A stretch of 64,000 nucleotides of DNA from Sorghum bicolor (Eukaryota > Streptophyta > Magnoliopsida > Poales > Poaceae): NCBI RefSeq assembly GCF_000003195.3, contig NC_012873.2:1325894-1389893 (forward strand), given 5' to 3'. The first letter of the stretch is position 1. Every line of letters starts with the position of its first letter. Positions 1 to 11,814 of this stretch are shown here, piece after piece. A program made the translations under genes and the position numbers. Below the pieces are notes generated by a model, which worked only from the letters and a program-made list of their open reading frames with translations, was not told the origin of the DNA and made no database searches.

Positions 1-2242
1 TCTTTGTTAATACTATTTCATTCATTATGTATACTACATGCTGGCTTCTTATAATTTACTGAATTTAGTTAGCTCTATCAACAGTATGCCAGGGCTAGCC
101 GTGTCAGAGAATTTCCACACTACAAGGAAAAAGAAGTGTGACTACCTGACTAAGGAGCTTTGGCTTATCAATAGTTGCAAAAGTTACCTCATGCATCGGC
201 CTGCAAGATTCAGAACATAGAGAACAATGAGTTAACAGAGAATACAACTTCTCAAATTGTTTACATATCAACAGGCTCATGTCCCTAAACATTGTCAGGT
301 TAAGTTTTATGTACTCATCGCTTAATGAAATACATGCAGCGCATGTTCTCGAAAAAAAAAGTTTTATGTACTCAGGAAAAGTGAAGATCTCCACGTATGA
401 TAATCTATCAGTTGCATGCAATGTCATCAAACCAGAATGAGACAAAAAGCTTAAAGATGCTAGCTAAGGCAAGTATTTTTGGAGATGCTTCCACCCCTAA
501 CCAAGATTAATATATATAACAAACTTAAGAAAGTGTGGATTTTCTTGTATTCAAGGAAAATAATACATATCCACATATTAAGATCAGTGAAAGGCACGTC
601 AAGACATATATGGAGCCGATTCGCAGCAAAACATCATTTTTTTAAAGAAAAAATGCATTCTTCGAAAGGCAAATACTAAAACAATTTACCATGTTAGCTA
701 TTTGTAAAACTGCAACTCCGAAATATCATGAACAGTCTATTGAGGGTCAGGAAAGGTGATTTTATTCATATTATACATCCTAAAGTGCTAAACAAATAAG
801 GAAAGAAAAAAAACTGAAAAATCCAGCATCGCGTAGGAAGTTGTTTACCTGGAAATGAGATGTACACTGTGATCAGTATCATTGGTGCTCCTTACATCAC
901 CCTCATTTGTCTCGAGCCCGAGCGCCTCTAGATTGGAGGAAGAACCAAAAGCAGGGGGTGGGTGAGCCCTGAAACGTCGTGCACAACGTTATAACGTACA
1001 AAAGAAACCAAGAAGATCTATAGGCACATGAAAGAAACAAACTTTTATCCAGATCTATACATATATGATACATAGTTACATACATCTGGCTAGCCACCAC
1101 ATGATTATTAGAAGCAACCGTCTCCATGTCAGTATCACAAGAATCGGCTGTATCACCATCAATAATCCTAGAAACCTGATGAGCAAGCATGTAAATAACA
1201 ATTTTGCTTAAGAAATCATGGACAATCACATATCACCTTTAATTAATCTATCCTATCTAGGAAATGACTTTATTCAACGACCAAAAAGAAACGATCAATG
1301 CTCTTGTAACCTCCAAACTTTATTTGGACGATCACATATCACCTTTAGTGAATCTATCCTCCAAGAAATGAGTTCAACAACCAAAAAGAAAGATCAATGC
1401 TTTTGTAACCTCCAAACTTTATTTGGCGCCGTCGAACAGGTTAAAGAATTAATGTACAAACTTCTGAACTAAAAACATCCAACACAAAGGTGCGCGCATC
1501 ATATCTTTACAAGCTCTACATACACTCATTGGTAGGATCAAACATGTCGAAGGTGTGTGAACTCCTGGAACAAAAGGATAATAACCCTAAAAAGTGCACT
1601 TTTAGGATCTCAAGCTTTGGTATTATCGAACAGGTTACTTGGTACTTGATCAGAAAATAAACGATGCGCAGATTTCTGAACAAAGCGCAAATCAAGATCG
1701 ACGCGTGTGCGACATGCAAGCATGTGATTACAGTGGATCCAATTCCAATGGGCGGCGGAGGGATGGATTTCTGACCTGCACGACGCGCACGGACAAGGCG
1801 GGCCGGCGTTCCGGATCGCGCGCCTCCTGGAGCAGCCGCTGGTGGGTGACCACGTCGTCCGCCCTCTCCGCGTTCACATCCAGCGCGTACCTGCGCAAGC
1901 GAACGCATGCGTTTGTCAGCCAGTCCGGCCTCAACCGATCGGAGCAACGCAACGCAACGCAGCGGGCCAGCCGGATCACGGGAAATCTCGCTCGATCCCC
2001 AACGCGATGCGAATCGATCGAGCGGCTCACCGGGCGGGGAGGCGGTGGAAGTGGGCCCAGAGCGCGTCCTCGAAGGCCGGGGAGACCGTGGCGGCGGCGG
2101 CGGCGGCGGAGGAGCGCAGGCGGGCGAGCACCTCGTTGTACACCTCGAGGCGGCGGCCGTGCTTGTCCGTCCGCCGCCCGCCCGCGCCGGCCTCGGACTG
2201 CCGCCGCGGCTGCGCCGGCGGCGGGGGACTATCCACGGCCAT
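1..2242 (-). CDS. ACT-domain serine/threonine/tyrosine kinase, STY8/17/46 type (5' part only)
   Basis: Plant Raf-like cytosolic kinases of the STY8/STY17/STY46 group carry an N-terminal ACT domain; in Arabidopsis they phosphorylate chloroplast transit peptides. Five exons can be read on the minus strand: 2242-2031, 1890-1776, 1175-1084, 968-849 and 200-146, together 198 codons in one open frame with GT-AG borders. Family landmarks are an N-terminal stretch with [16 protein letters not shown], then [29 protein letters not shown] with NLEAL, and the start of the ACT domain at [19 protein letters not shown]. The rest of the ACT domain and the whole kinase domain lie beyond the left edge. The start at 2242 (MAVDSPPP) fits homologs best; an in-frame ATG at 2314 is possible. 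The first exon sits in a CpG-rich island. Kinase identity rests on the N-terminal family signature only. Confidence 0.85.
1223..1426. repeat. Two-copy tandem duplication (about 100 bp) inside a kinase intron
   Basis: The segments at about 1223-1328 and 1332-1426 share ATCACATATCACCTTT, ACCAAAAAGAAA and GTAACCTCCAAACTTTATTT in the same order. They lie in the intron between exons 2 and 3 of the kinase gene. Confidence 0.75.
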
Positions 2243-2398
2243 GGATCTACCGCGAAGAACGGCTAGCTGCGGGCGGGCGCGCGGCGAGTCGGTCGAAAAG
2301 CGGCGCGGCGACACGAGAGGGCCGTGCTGCGCCTGCGCCTACTGCCCTTGCATGGAAGGTGGTGGCGCGCACGTGAAGAGGCGGCGACAAAGGCGAGA

Positions 2399-2408
2399 GC
2401 TTTATAGC
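2399..2408 (-). promoter_or_regulatory. Candidate TATA box of the STY-type kinase gene
   Basis: On the minus strand the sequence reads CTATAAAGC, about 160 bases upstream of the chosen start codon, at the edge of the GC-rich island. Position and composition suit a core promoter; no transcript evidence is available here. Confidence 0.45.
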
Positions 2409-2888
2409 GACGGGACGGAGAGGGAGAGGCAGCGAGTAGTGAGTCGGAGACGGTCGCCGCCTTGGCTAATTCGGAGAAGAACACTACTAGTAATAGTAAA
2501 CCTTAACCTATGGATCATCATCATCAGTAAATTAATAAGGGAAAAAATAATTAGTGAGATCCAGTCCAAGGTTAGGGAGGAATAATGAAGGAAATCAGAG
2601 TAGATTTCAGGAACAAGGAAATCAGAGAGCAGATTTCGGAAATAAATTATTACTGTATTATTTAAATTTGCAGTGGTTTGTGTTTCCAAGAGGGCATATT
2701 TTATAGAAATCTGGAAATCAGTGGATTAAATTTTGGAGATAAGGCTGAATGAGGTGGCTGTCTCACCTTGCTTTGGTATAGGATTTGGATTTGGATGCCC
2801 AGGATATAATAAGTAAAGTAATCCGGGCCAGAAACCAAGTCAACTGTGATGTGGAGAACCGAAGAAGTTGCTCTGCATGGTTCTTTAA

Positions 2889-3127
2889 GCCCTTGTTTAC
2901 TTCCACCCAAAATCCAAAAACTTTTCAAGATTCTCCGTCACATCGAATCTTTATACGCATGCATAAAGTATTAAATATAAACGAAATTAAAAACTAATTG
3001 CACAGTTTGGTCGAAATTTACGAGACGAATCTTTTGAGCTTAGTTAGTCCATAATTGAACAATAATTACCACAAACAAACGAAAGTGCTACAGTGTTCCG
3101 AAAAATTTGTTTGCAAACTGCAAGGAA
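2889..3127. mobile_element. MITE of the GGCCTTGTTTAG family (diverged copy)
   Basis: It begins CCCTTGTTTACTTCCACCC and contains the core landmarks ACGAGACGAATCTTTTGAG, TAGTTAGTCCATAATTG and CGAAAGTGCTACAGTG shared with the copies at 20143, 50223 and 50447. The far end is degenerate. It is common in grass genomes; I do not assign a superfamily. Confidence 0.7.
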
Positions 3128-3693
3128 AAACAGGTCAACACTCCATGGCACATTGGCACATGTAGTATTTGCTAGGTCTACAACTGCATGCAAGCTAGGC
3201 GTCTGCAAACCAGCAGGTACACATGCAAAAACATCTGTGGAGTACAGATGCATGCAAAAGGAAAGTTAGAGAGCTGGTTGGTCGTCTCAGAAAAAAAAAT
3301 TGTAGCTATTTTCTCCCAAAAAAATGTAGCTGGAGGTTCATCCCTCCTGGACACCCAGCGAGCTGACTAGCTAGATATAGGCACCCAACTTGGGTAGTAG
3401 CAGGGTTATTTTTATGTTTGAATTAAGTATCAACAAACACACAGTACGATAGTATAGATAAATCCTAAGGATATTATTGAATATTTGGGCAATAATGGTT
3501 TGTTAAAACTCCACAGATGTTTTTGGAACTTGATTTAACTAATTTGACAAACTGACAAGCTAAACAGAGTCGTAAGCTAGTTTTTTGTGTCTCAGTTTTC
3601 AAAACTTTCATGTGTTGAAAATAATGTGGACTTATTTCATCATATAAAACTTTGATCATCTCTCTCTTCGTAATATCGTACCATGCCATCATA

Positions 3694-3882
3694 CTCCTTT
3701 CATCCTAAATTACAAGACGTTTGACTTTTTGGACACTAAATTTGTGCAAAATATCCCTTTTTTGTCGTGGCTTGGTTTATTAATAAAACTTTTTTAAGAG
3801 TGAATTAAATTTAACTATGTTTGCACAATTTATGGTCAAACTTGAAGTCAAAAAAGTGTCTTATAATTTGGAATGAAGGAAG
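3694..3882. mobile_element. Stowaway-like MITE (189 bp, TA target duplication)
   Basis: Imperfect terminal inverted repeats start CTCCTTTCATCCTAAATTAC and, on the other strand, CTTCCTTCATTCCAAATTAT. TA dinucleotides flank both ends (3692-3693 and 3883-3884). This is the usual structure of Tc1/mariner-derived Stowaway elements in grasses. Confidence 0.75.
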
Positions 3883-4583
3883 TACTTACTAAGTTGGTAG
3901 CTTACTTAATACAAAGCTCCTAGTATCCAACCATCATCACCAGACCACTTACTAATTAGCCAGACAACGCACCAAGTTGGCTCTATCATCACCAGACCAC
4001 TTACTAATTAGCACCTCACCCATTGTAGCGCCAGACAATTAGTAAGTGGTCTGGCTCTATACAAAGCTAGGTGTAAGCTACCAACTTGGTGCGTTGTCTG
4101 GCTCTATTGTCTGGCGCTACGAGTCTGTGACTAAGGAGGGCGAGGGTGTTGTGGTCGGGAGATTAGGTTGGTATCTGGGTGGGGAGACAAAGGAGGTGGG
4201 GATGACGTGGTCGAGTGAGCGGTTGATGGAGGTGGAGAGCGGTGGTAGCATTGTCGTAATTGACAAGAAGCATTCCATTACACATATTGCAACTCACCCA
4301 ACACACAACAAACAAACAATAAAACTCTTCTCAAGTATTGGACATAAGATATGTGTACCTAAAATATTATGAATTGGTGTGTTGTCCCTCTTATTACTAT
4401 GGGTGAGGTGCTAATTACTCTTATGAGGGAAAGAACAATGACAATGAACAACATATATGTACATGGAGTACATGGAGAATCGATAAGAGATCTAAATCTA
4501 AAGGAAGTCAAAGAGAATAGAAAAATACAAGAAGATAGTGAAGTAGGAAAAAGAAAAGCTATGGGCGCCCACTCTAAGATTTA

Positions 4584-4774
4584 GAGTGTGTTTAGGACTG
4601 CTCTATGAACTCTACTTCACTAACATTATCATGGAGCAGTTCCACAAAAAACTAGTATTTGTGGAGCATCTCTTTAGTTGCTCTCATAACTCCACCTTTT
4701 TCCCTCGAACAAAGTACGTGGAGCTAAAACTATTTGGCTAAAAAAACGTGGAGCAGAGCAGTCTCAAACACCCC
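4584..4774. mobile_element. Tourist-like MITE (191 bp, TTA target duplication)
   Basis: The left end GAGTGTGTTTAGGACTGCTC is matched by the inverse of the right end (GGGGTGTTTGAGACTGCTC). TTA occurs at 4581-4583 and 4775-4777, the target preference of PIF/Harbinger elements. The interior repeats GTGGAGC-type motifs and has no coding capacity. Confidence 0.65.
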
Positions 4775-6601
4775 TTATAAAGTCAGTCTGGGTGAGAAGT
4801 TTTATAACGTCGTTTCCAAGACTATCATGTCAAATTAAATGAAATAAAACACAAAAATCCTCAATGAAAAGTTTCATTTATGGTTTCACATATATTTAGT
4901 TTTATGACTTATGAAAGTTGGTATGTCATGAGAATTTTATCCCTATAAAACTCATTTCTTCTTTTTTTCTTAAAAACATTCAAATGATTTTTTTCACTGA
5001 AAATGGCCTAAGGGCACCCGTAATGGTTAGAGTTAATTACCAGCTCTAAGCTAACTTTTTCAATAGTGTTAACTTTTAGCACATACGCCCTTTGTCCTAG
5101 AATAGAAGTCATTCTCGCTTTTCAAAAAGTCAACTTTTTAAAACTTTGATGAATTATATATAAAAGAATTTTAATATTTATAATATATAATTAGTATCAT
5201 TAGATAGATCGTTGAATATACTATCATAATAAATTTATTTAAAGATATAAATGGTACATATTTTTTACAAATCTAGTTAAAGTTGATAAAGTTTGACCAG
5301 CACGCATCCCATAACGTTATCTATTCAGCTTTTAACATGGATAGCCCTGTACTATGATATTCTCACATCACCTTGAAATGTGTGTAGGAGCTTAGCTCTT
5401 GATTAAGATTTAAGAGCTAACTTTTCTCTCTCTTCTATTAAAAATAAGAAAAATACTTAGAGCTAGCTTAAATTTCAATTATTAGAGTTGCCTATGTAGT
5501 CAAAGTGTACTGGTGGAATATGCTTCTTTTCTGCTAATCAAAGTCCAGTGAGATGCAACGGCGAGATGCAATGGAGCGAGGGCATAGTGCTAAACTGTAT
5601 GTAGTTTTATACCTATTAATTTGTATGTACACTATATATAAAAACTGATTCCAATAAATAGTTTCTATAGAATAACTTTTATCCAATTAGCTATATTATT
5701 TCTTCATTCTCTACCAATCATATTCCTTTATATCTTGGTTATTTGTTAAATATTACTTCTAACTTAAATTCGGTTTGCATAATTTTTATTGTCTCTCTTT
5801 AATAACTATATTGCTATATCAGCAAAATGTTTATGTGACATTACAATTGATATCCATACTTGCAAGCACACTACCCCTAAAAAAAGAAAAAAAATTGGAG
5901 TAGTGGAGGATATGCTTATACCGATCCGCCGAATCACAGAACCATTCCATGTATAGATTTTTGTTATGAACTAAGAATGTGATTAGTTAATTGGTCGGTC
6001 AATAAAATTTAATCTACTCGAGGATAAGCATCGCTACACGCGCCCAACTTGGATGAAATTAGAATATACCTGTGCTTTCAAACGGATCTCCGCGTCTCAA
6101 ATGGTGTGTATTTTTTAATTACTCCGTAGACACTGTACTTTAGTAGTATAATTGAATTAGTCTATCGATGAGGTACGGTGTTGAATGGGCTTATTTGGCA
6201 GAGCTCTATATCAAAATATGTAGATTGAAGAAATACTATATTTTAGATTACACTTTCAGTACGGTTGAGACTCTCAGAGAGCATTTAGATAAATCATTTT
6301 GATTATAATTTGTATTAGTTAATATGAAAAATATTTAAATAATTTAGTTTAGTACAAAAGTACATGTACAATCCGGATCTCGGATCTGAAGCTATACAGG
6401 ATTATAACATTAGTTAGGGGAAAAAGGGTCAATACAAAGCTAATTAACACCATTGCATTATGAGACGTGCTCGCTCTAACCCCCAATGTAAGTCACTTAA
6501 AACTAAATATCGTAACATTTCAATTGAAAAGAGTCATATGTATCACAATTATGAATTATGAAACCAATGTTCTTAACCAATCCAACCTGGTACAAGCATA
6601 A

Positions 6602-6801
6602 GGTCCTGTTTGGATCCACCAACTAAATTTTAGTTGTTTAAATTTAGCTGCTAGAATTCCAAACGGCTTACCTAAAAGATCAATTAACGTTTAACTTAGT
6701 TTAGCTACTTCGATCCTGCTAAATCGAGCTAAAGTTTAATTGAGTCTATTAGGTGGAGTATCGAGACACCCCTATAGGCCTAGATAGATCAAAACAGACC
6801 C
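6602..6801. mobile_element. Tourist-like MITE (200 bp, TAA target duplication)
   Basis: The terminal repeat GGTCCTGTTTGGATC at the left corresponds to GGGTCTGTTTTGATC on the opposite strand at the right. TAA lies on both sides (6599-6601 and 6802-6804). Confidence 0.65.
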
Positions 6802-7249
6802 TAAATAATGCATTTGCTTTTATGACGAACAAAAGTCTATACAAATTAATTAGTGTAGCATGCATGACATCATGCATGAGGAAAGCACCAAACATAGGAG
6901 TACTGCGAAAATGGTAAACAAAAAATGGATGACACGTGGTGTGTTACTTTGGGAGTTTAGGTACGTGCATGCATGAAAAGGAGCGTGGCCACATTTTTTT
7001 TCATGCAAACTTAGACTTAGAGTTTTGACTGGAGTCGGCCGGAGGGTCTCCTTTTTATGAGGGTATACGTACAACCTTATGAGCTAAAGAGAATAATCGG
7101 AACAATTATAGAAGAGCCTTAATCTACAATGGAAAACACTAACCGTAACTGCTAACCTACCTATCCATCCTTGAAACCGTGAATTTTTTGAAATAGAAAA
7201 CTTCTAGCGCCGACGACGCTTGTTCTAACTTCTAAGCGCATGCCATTAG

Positions 7250-7870
7250 TAGAAAAGAGTACAACGCCGACGCCTCCTTTTTTATACTACAGGCGGTTGT
7301 AGTTATCATGCGTCTGTGGTGTAAAAAGGACGGTGTCAGAACTACAAACCGTATGTGAAGATGCATTTTCACAGGCGGTTTTCCTAACTGAAACCGTCTA
7401 TAGAAATCATCCATTTCTACAGGCGGTTGTCCTAAGAAACCGACACTAGAAATCATATTTCTACAGGCGGTTTTCCTAACAAAACCGCCTGTAGAAATCA
7501 TGTATTTCTACAGGCGGTTCTCCTAAGAAACCGCCTCTAAAAATCATATTTCTACAGGCGGTTTCTTAAGAAAGCCGCCTGTAGAAATAATTTGAAATTA
7601 AATTTTTTGAGTTTTTCAAATAACCTTGTTTGAAAAAACTGTCAAAATGAAAGTTGTAGATCTCGAAAAGTTATGAAACTTTGTAGTTGATAATTTTTCA
7701 TTTGACATCATCTTGTCGTCGAAAACTACGTTTGAATTTTTTAAATTTGAAATTCAAATTTTGTAAAAGATCTCGGATGGAAAAACTTCCAATATAAAAG
7801 TTGTAGATCTTAAAAAGTTATGAAACTTTATAGTTGACAACTTTTCCATTGAAATCCGTTTAGGGCCTCA
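7250..7870. mobile_element. CACTA-derived sequence with palindromic subterminal repeats
   Basis: From about 7340 to 7590 the motif TTTCTACAGGCGGTT alternates with its inverse AACCGCCTGTAGAAA, each pair separated by a few bases and able to fold into a hairpin. From 7600 to 7870 two diverged copies of a segment with AAAGTTGTAGATCT and AAAAGTTATGAAACTTT follow. This layout is typical of grass CACTA elements. The true termini were not found, so the borders are approximate. Confidence 0.6.
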
Positions 7871-9274
7871 AATAATCAATATATGCTCGGTTTGGGATAC
7901 ACAAGTGAGTGATAGGTGGAGTGGTAGAGGAGGCTACGAGGCTACGCGCAAGGGCAAGGTCCCGGCCGCGAAGCACGCGATTTTACGCGAAAAAAGCACG
8001 ACTTGGCCTATGTGTCTGTACTGGTGTGCCACGATGGCAGAAATCGCAGGAACAGCTATTTAGCGCCTCCCTCAGCGCCTGCGTTGTACGTGGCCTGATA
8101 ATATTTACTCAATCAGTTTTATCTTTTGCTTTTTGCCATATAAATTACCACTAGTATCTGGTAGAGATTATTCTATACGTAAACAGTTTATCTCCAAAAT
8201 TAAGAGAACCCTACTATTGGATGGAAAACATATGGACCTTTGTAGAGGATTAAGGGCTGTTAATTTAGTTGAAGCCCGTGGTGCTAGTACGTAGGGATAG
8301 ATGTACATTTGGTAGAGGAAAAAGTCTACATATAACAGTGGAATACTTCATCTCTCAAACTATATAAAATCATATAAAACCGGATATTCTACCTCTTGAA
8401 CTTTTCAAAACCGGTCAAATAACCCCAGAGTGGTTTTAGAGGGTGGTTTTGTCTTTTTTATTTATTTATTTTCGTCAAATCGTTGAAAAATCATAATAAA
8501 TTACAGAAAAATCATAAAATAAAAAATTCAATTTTGTTGAACTCTTGATGAGTACATCTACACAATGAATATATAATATTGTATACTTTAGTACAAAGTT
8601 TTTGTTGTATCTTTAAATCTATGTTTTCTATAATTAATACAAATAATTCATATATGTAGTTCTTATGGTTCAATTGTGGTAACATTTTTATAGTGGGCTC
8701 ATTATTATATGCTTGAACTATGGTAAAAATTTCGTACCCATTGGATCATGTATAACTTAGTTAAGAATCTCACTTACACAAATGGAAGAAGGGACCTAGA
8801 CCTCTTACTTTCATGCCGAGCTGGCTCGCTGGTGTAGTACAGGAGGCCGTCAATGGGTGTTCAGCATATTTGTGTGGAAACTGTTTACGCATAGAATAAA
8901 GGTGGCCCTGGAGGATGATGAGTACTCGGCTATCGGTGATCACTGAGCTGATGAAACTTCTATTGAATTCTGAATTTAGTGCTTGTAATAACACATCAGG
9001 TCGTCTATAATCGTGATTTGTAACAAAGTAGCACATAGCTTAGCTCTACTCTTGGATGTAATCTTCCTAGCGGTCTGCGAACCGTTTGGGATGGTGTTTC
9101 TGATTCTGTTGAGGAGTTCTTTGGTGATCAGCGATTTAGCTGGGTCTCACCAAGGGAGGGGATGGACGGTAGTGAAATAAACTTGAGGAGCCATAAGATC
9201 GAGTCGGTTGGGAACTTGGGACTAGAGTGGGGACCAAAGTTTTTTTTGGTACTGTAGGTTTCTAACCGTTGGTA

Positions 9275-9901
9275 GGCGAGTATCTCCAACATTTTGACAT
9301 TTTTTTCTTTGTTATTTGTTGGAGTTTTTTAATTCTGAAAAGCAAATGGAAAGGAGAAAAACAAGGTATCTCAAAGAGTTTTGCAAATCTGACTTGCCAC
9401 TTACCAAAATATGGACCCAACTGCCGCACACGCGCGGTCTCGGTCCGTTCACGGGCTTTCTTGGCGTATCCAGGAAGTCCGCCGCTACTCGCGTTGAGGA
9501 GGTCTGCCGCCAGTTGCTTCATCCCATGGCTCGGTAGCTACTCCCTGGAGATCGGCAAGTCCACGGGCGGTTGCTGGAAGAAGTGCCTGGAGATCGGTAA
9601 GCAGTAGTGCAAGTTCTCCTAGAGATCGGCAAGTAGTCCACGATCGCCGCTGGCCGGTGGCCGCTGAGCCACGATCGCTGATCCATCTTACTGCTACCGC
9701 GATCGGTGTTTTCCGATCGCGCGCGGGAGTCGCGACAGATCGGTGTTTGCCAAGTTGTGGACAAACTTGCATAAATGTCAAGCCTCCCCTGGAATTTGCC
9801 AAGTTTCCAAAAATGCAAAACTATTGGAGAGGTGTTTTTGTAAATTTTGGCAAAAATCAAGAATGCAAAAGCAATATGCAAAACTGTTGGAGATGCTCGG
9901 A
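9275..9901. mobile_element. Non-autonomous DNA element with CATCTCCAACA-type ends
   Basis: The left end CGAGTATCTCCAACATTTTG and the inverse of the right end (CGAGCATCTCCAACAGTTTT) form an imperfect inverted repeat. The same end motif bounds the element at 43638-44236. The interior (9400-9760) is GC-rich, with the phrase GAGATCGGCAAG repeated three times, and may be captured genomic sequence. No clear target duplication was seen. Confidence 0.5.
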
Positions 9902-11512
9902 ATGACCATTGGGCTTTATTTTAAAAGGGAAAACTTTGATTCAAAAATTGTGTAGTCTCTATAACCATGTCCATTATTAACATTTTTTAAAAACATGCAT
10001 ACGGGGGATTAAGGTTTTGGGGTTCTTGGTACGTATAATAATAAGGAGATCTGATCATCATCCTATTTTATTATTATTAGTGGCTTCAAAATACAACAAC
10101 ATGAAATTCCACAAAAGATATAGTTATTATTGTATTATTAAATATTTAAATTACAGCTACATGAAATTCCATGAATATTATTATGTAGATTTTTTCAAGC
10201 ATAAAAAATATTTGATTTAAAACAACTCTAGAAATCAAGTTCTTCATAAGCAAAGAGAGTATTAAAAATGAGGCAATTTATCAATACATTCCCATGCTAG
10301 GATCGAACACCATTCACATAGGTAGAGAAATAAACAAGTTTACAGCCAAATAAACCAATCGGATAGGAGCAGGTGACTTAATTTTTTAATCAAGTCTTCA
10401 ACTAGCTAACCAACCATAGCTAATTTGGGCTAATTTTTACCCCAACAACTAGTAGCAAGCTATGTGTATCAAACAGACACTTAGAGTAGAGACTTAGCTA
10501 AAAAAAATCAACTTACCTATTAGCCCTTCTATTTGGGTGGGCTAAGTCTAATTTAGTTCAGATAATTTTTAGCTCGATATTAGCTCTTAGTATTTAAATA
10601 TGTTATAATTGTTGCAGTATTTAAAGATGCTATAATTGTTGTACTGGTGCAAGGTGTGGGATTGAGAGACGTGCAAGACTGCCTGCATCTCGAGCGCTCA
10701 AATTCAGAGACTTGTCCCTAAATTCTTTCCGATGAAATTTGATGAATGAAGCAACATAAGACTGCAAACAATATACAATATACGTTTTTTCTAGAAATTG
10801 GTCAAAGTTTAAAAGTTTGATTTAGGTCAACTCTAAAAGTTGAAGCTTTTAGAGACAGAAAGAGTATATAGTTTGTCAAAGTTAAAAAAAAGTTAACTTT
10901 TTAGAAAATGAGAACGTTTTTTATTTTGAGACAGAGGAAGTATGTATATAGAATAGGTGTGGTCTTATTCCGTTAAAAAAACCAAAGTGGTATAATTATA
11001 TATTATTCTGTAGTGTTTTTATTAGGTCAAAACTGGTGTGGACCAATTTTGAAACCAGCCTAGATCCAATTTAAATGTCATTAGAGATAATATTATAAAA
11101 AATTACTCTCTCTATTTTAAATTAGAAAATATTTTGATTTTTTTAGATACATAATTTTTACTATGCACTTAGATATACACTATATCTAGATCAACATACT
11201 AAAATCAATATATATAAGTTAATACAGAGAGAGTACAAAGCACAAAACAAACATATCATCTACTATTAAATTTAATGAATAGCCACATCGCTAAAAAAAA
11301 GAGAACTTCCCCAAACCTCCGTTCCTGAGCAATAACAATAAGAGATCGCATGAATTTTACATGAATCACGTAGAAATTTCATAGAAATAAGTTTATTTTT
11401 ATAGAAAAATACATAAAATTTGAAGATAAATAAATTGCGCTCCAAAGAGGGCAAGTGGTTACCGTTAGCTCACTCTTCACTAAAATCCGATGCAGTGCCA
11501 TCAAAATATATA

Positions 11513-11747
11513 CTCCCTCCATCTCAAATTATAAGACATTTGATTTTTTTATCTCAAATTTGATTACTCGTCTTATTCAAAATATTTGTACAAACATATT
11601 CAAATTTAAGTTATTTTTGAAGAATTTTTGTTAATAAACCAAGCCACGATAAAATAAATGATATTCTACATAAATGTTTGAATATAAGACGAGTGATCAA
11701 ATTGGTGTTAAAAAAATCAAACATCTTATAATTTAGGATGGATTGAG
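11513..11747. mobile_element. Stowaway-like MITE (235 bp, TA target duplication)
   Basis: The ends CTCCCTCCATCTCAAATTAT and (opposite strand) CTCAATCCATCCTAAATTAT are inverted repeats flanked by TA on both sides. It lies just downstream of the phospholipase D stop codon. Confidence 0.8.
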
Positions 11748-11814
11748 TACATCAATGATGGCTATTGGCTGCTCTGCTCCTAGACACGCTCTGTAATCTA
11801 TACATCGCCGGCTG

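Larger units (their letters stand above)
2490..11800. other. Gene-poor repeat region between the kinase and phospholipase D
   Basis: About 9 kb without a convincing gene. It is AT-rich and made of MITEs and CACTA-derived sequence, several of which are listed separately. The open frames are short, low complexity or without recognisable domains. A stretch at about 9060-9240 looks coding-like on the plus strand (GVSDSVEEFFGDQRFSWV) but has no start, stop or homolog I can name. Confidence 0.7.

Noticed and set aside
1639..2585. Long plus-strand open frames across 1639-2585
   Set aside because: They are opposite-strand shadows of the GC-rich first exons of the kinase gene; their translations are Arg/Ala-rich without domains.
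7340..7590. CRISPR-like regular repeats
   Set aside because: Repeats alternate in orientation with very short spacers in a plant genome; they are CACTA subterminal repeats.
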